64,000 nt of DNA, from the NCBI RefSeq assembly GCF_002287925.1, contig NZ_CP016769.1:434001-498000 (forward strand), given 5' to 3'. How positions within the stretch are numbered: the first letter of the stretch is position 1; every line of letters starts with the position of its first letter. Positions 62,011 to 64,000 of the stretch are shown here, in pieces. Below the pieces are notes generated by a model, which worked only from the letters and a program-made list of their open reading frames with translations, had not been told where the DNA came from and made no database searches. A program made the position numbers and the translations under genes. This stretch comes from Candidatus Planktophila lacus (GTDB lineage: Bacteria > Actinomycetota > Actinomycetes > Nanopelagicales > Nanopelagicaceae).

Positions 62011-63546
62011 ATGAAACGGGCTTTCTCAACTCTTGTTGTAGTTGTATCTCTCGCGGTATTTGCCTCGAATGCACAAGCAGTTGTTAAAGCAGGCAGCGCC
62101 TGTTCTAAAGTTGGCGCTACGAGCGTTGCATCGGGAAAGAAATACACCTGCGTTAAATCTGGAAAGAAACTCGTTTGGAATAAAGGCGTAACCGAAAAAG
62201 CGGCGAACAAACAGTCTGCATCACCCGTACCTGCTGATCCTGTGACACCAACAGCAGAAACCTACTCATTTAATCATTATTGCGATCCTGATCCTTTTAT
62301 CCCTGCAAAGTGGAAAGCTTGGCAAGACACGGAAAAGCGCCTTAACGGTTGCCCTCCGCCTTACCGTTATTTGGTAAAGGAGTTAGGTTCTGCCGCTCCT
62401 AAAATTGCGCAAAGCGATCTGAGTGAGTTGCAAAAAATTGAAGCATGTAAAAATCTAGGCAGTCGAGTTCGTCCAGGGCGCTCATTTATCGGTGCCACAA
62501 AGGCTCGCCCAACGATAATTCAGGTAGTGCCTTTCTATATGAATAATGGAACGCCAACAACTACGCCGGCGCAGGATTGGGCGGATGCTCATAAATTTGC
62601 TCTCGATGCGATTGCTAATATGAGCGATCAGGGTTCAGATATTCAGATTCGAATGCCAGATTCATATATCTACGTAAATGATGATTTAAAGCGATTTAAT
62701 CTAGGCAATAACACGATGCATGGCGATACCTCTGCAACCGAAAGTCGCTGGGATTTGATTAATACTGTTACAAAAGTGGCTGATCCTGGGATTGACTTCT
62801 CAGAAGCAGATGCCGTCTGGTTCTTGGCGCCAAGTAATGTCAAACGAACTTTGCTTTCAAATCAAATTGCATATGGCAGACAACTCATCACAAAGGAAAA
62901 AAGCTTTAATCAAAGCTCATATATTTCCTCACCAATTTCTGATTTTTCGAATGAAGGCTTCCAGGCACGAGAACCCTTTGGTTTCGTTCACGAGTTAATG
63001 CATATATTTGATACCGCTGACGATCACTATGGGGATCACAAAAACGATTTAGGAACAGGCGGCTGGGGCAACATGTCTGGTGCTCAGGTCGATTTCTTAG
63101 CCTGGGATAAATGGACTTTCGGGTGGATTGGTGATCAGCAAGTTAGATGTGCGCCGGCTGGCACAACCAGTATTCATTGGATTAAACCTTCAACCGTTAA
63201 AGGTGCATATGAAAAATTATTGATGATTCCGATCAGCAATACTAAATTCATTGCAGTCGAGTCAGTGCGTAACAGCGGGTTTAACTTTAAAATTCCAGTT
63301 CCAATGCTTGGTGCAATTGTATACACAATCGATACCAAAGTACTTGATCAGCAAGTTGTATTCGGAACGGGCATTAACGTTCTATGCCCTAAAACACGCT
63401 CTTGTGATTACGCTCCTATGGCTCGCAACTTTCCGCTTAGTGGAGCAGCGCTAAAGGTAGGCGAGTCAATAACCGCACTGGGTTATCGAATAAGCGTTGT
63501 AGAAAGCGGAGATTTTGGAGATGTTGTAAAGGTTGAAATCGCTTAA
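62011..63546 (+). CDS. secreted zinc metalloprotease-like protein with N-terminal CVK module
   Basis: A 511-aa protein: signal peptide (to about residue 24), the same module as its neighbour (GSACSKVGATSVASGKKYTC, KLVWNKG), a threonine/proline linker, then a large domain with HELMHIFDTADDHY near residue 329 (HExxH zinc site with downstream Asp and His, as in M6-like peptidases), and a C-terminal beta-rich part. It probably degrades extracellular protein. TAGAAT at 61999-62004 and a GGGGAG sequence both lie just before the ATG. Confidence 0.8.
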   Translation: MKRAFSTLVVVVSLAVFASNAQAVVKAGSACSKVGATSVASGKKYTCVKSGKKLVWNKGVTEKAANKQSASPVPADPVTPTAETYSFNHYCDPDPFIPAKWKAWQDTEKRLNGCPPPYRYLVKELGSAAPKIAQSDLSELQKIEACKNLGSRVRPGRSFIGATKARPTIIQVVPFYMNNGTPTTTPAQDWADAHKFALDAIANMSDQGSDIQIRMPDSYIYVNDDLKRFNLGNNTMHGDTSATESRWDLINTVTKVADPGIDFSEADAVWFLAPSNVKRTLLSNQIAYGRQLITKEKSFNQSSYISSPISDFSNEGFQAREPFGFVHELMHIFDTADDHYGDHKNDLGTGGWGNMSGAQVDFLAWDKWTFGWIGDQQVRCAPAGTTSIHWIKPSTVKGAYEKLLMIPISNTKFIAVESVRNSGFNFKIPVPMLGAIVYTIDTKVLDQQVVFGTGINVLCPKTRSCDYAPMARNFPLSGAALKVGESITALGYRISVVESGDFGDVVKVEIA

Positions 63547-63548
63547 GG

Positions 63549-64000
63549 CTAAGAGCGAATGAATTGAGCAACTTCTGGGTTGCTCTTCATCTGCGCTAGA
63601 TCTTCAGGTGTTGGCAGAGTTGGGCGATCGCGTTTTACTTTGACCATACATAAGAAGCCAAGTACTTCGTTTTCGGCGGCGCGGAATTGGTGCCACGCCC
63701 AAGCTGGAACATAGACCAAGTCATGAATTGCTAGCGGCAGAACTTCATCGTCGACTAAACAGGAGCCTTTGCCCTTAATCGGAATAACTAAATGTGTGTG
63801 TTCATGTTTTTCTAGAGTTGTGTGGCCGCCGGCATCTACTTCGAAGTAGCGGACCTCCATGCCATCCTGGTGATCTTCACCGAACAAGATGCGACGGGTT
63901 ACATCTTTAAATGTGGCAGCGCCATCTTCATCTTTATAGACGAGCTCTTCAACGTTACGCCAGCGATGAGGTTCATCCTGGGTAACGTGGTATTTACTCT
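63549..64000 (-). CDS. cupin-domain protein (5' end outside window)
   Basis: Minus-strand frame open to the right edge; at least 150 codons, because the frame continues upstream of the TTG at 63887 through HRWRNVEELVYKDEDGAATFKDVTRRILFGEDH. The cupin core is MEVRYFEVDAGGHTTLEKHEHTHLVIPIKGKGSCLVDDEV (HxH...E-type metal site) and DLVYVPAWAWHQFRA. Single-domain cupins bind metals and may be isomerases, dioxygenases or sensors. The start codon is not in the window. Confidence 0.85.
   Translation of the reverse strand, partial: SKYHVTQDEPHRWRNVEELVYKDEDGAATFKDVTRRILFGEDHQDGMEVRYFEVDAGGHTTLEKHEHTHLVIPIKGKGSCLVDDEVLPLAIHDLVYVPAWAWHQFRAAENEVLGFLCMVKVKRDRPTLPTPEDLAQMKSNPEVAQFIRS

Overview
The window looks like chromosomal DNA of a small-genome, moderate-GC actinobacterium, most likely a freshwater planktonic lineage related to acI/Nanopelagicales. 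The evidence is an actinobacterial gene order (nadD-rsfS-phosphatase; comEA-comEC-holA-rpsT-lepA-hemW-hrcA-dnaJ-rsmE-HIT-phoH-ybeY-CBS protein; gltX followed by tRNA-Gln and tRNA-Glu), a CGYC mycoredoxin, very short intergenic gaps, many ATGA/GTGA overlaps, and many start codons lying 6-7 nt after a TANNNT element, as expected for leaderless mRNAs. This placement is inferred from gene content; no database search was possible.

Layout. 1-23,760 is mostly conserved housekeeping: tRNA thiolation (mnmA, cut by the window edge), DNA ligase, NAD synthesis, ribosome silencing, LeuRS, DNA uptake (comEA/comEC), replication (holA), translation (rpsT, lepA), heme chaperone, heat shock (a short hrcA, dnaJ), rRNA maturation (rsmE, phoH, ybeY) and GluRS. 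23,789-25,850 holds tRNA-Gln, tRNA-Glu and a secreted PhoX-like protein behind a possible PHO box and a leader inverted repeat. 25,851-33,354 (minus strand) is a nucleoside operon: BMP-family binding protein, two permeases, a double ABC ATPase, a methylthioinosine-type phosphorylase, an adenosine/MTA-type deaminase and an SDR. 34,019-39,068 (minus) combines inositol-catabolic IolD with an MmsA/IolA dehydrogenase and an amidohydrolase.

39,128-52,456 is rich in secreted proteins. Three of them (a 547-aa protein, a trypsin-like protease and a broken paralogue of the first) end in the same short two-cysteine, lysine-rich module. The broken paralogue carries a perfect 940-bp tandem duplication that shifts its frame. 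Also here are a tRNA-like gene with an odd anticodon arm, a toxin-antitoxin pair, and a run of DUF305, two NlpC/P60 hydrolases, a BNR-repeat protein and an alcohol dehydrogenase.

53,989-58,236 looks like a foreign defence-type island: an MrcB-DUF3883 restriction-like protein diverges from an operon of a nuclease-helicase (DUF2075), a MazG-like pyrophosphohydrolase and an HNH-like protein. Beside it (58,599-59,080) is a cluster of a tRNA-like gene, tRNA-like fragments and duplicated terminators. 59,129-64,000 has mycoredoxin, small membrane proteins, PsiE, a secreted cytochrome b5-like protein and a secreted HExxH metalloprotease that share an N-terminal module, and a cupin cut by the right edge.

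No rRNA genes, CRISPR arrays, transposases or prophage structural genes were seen.
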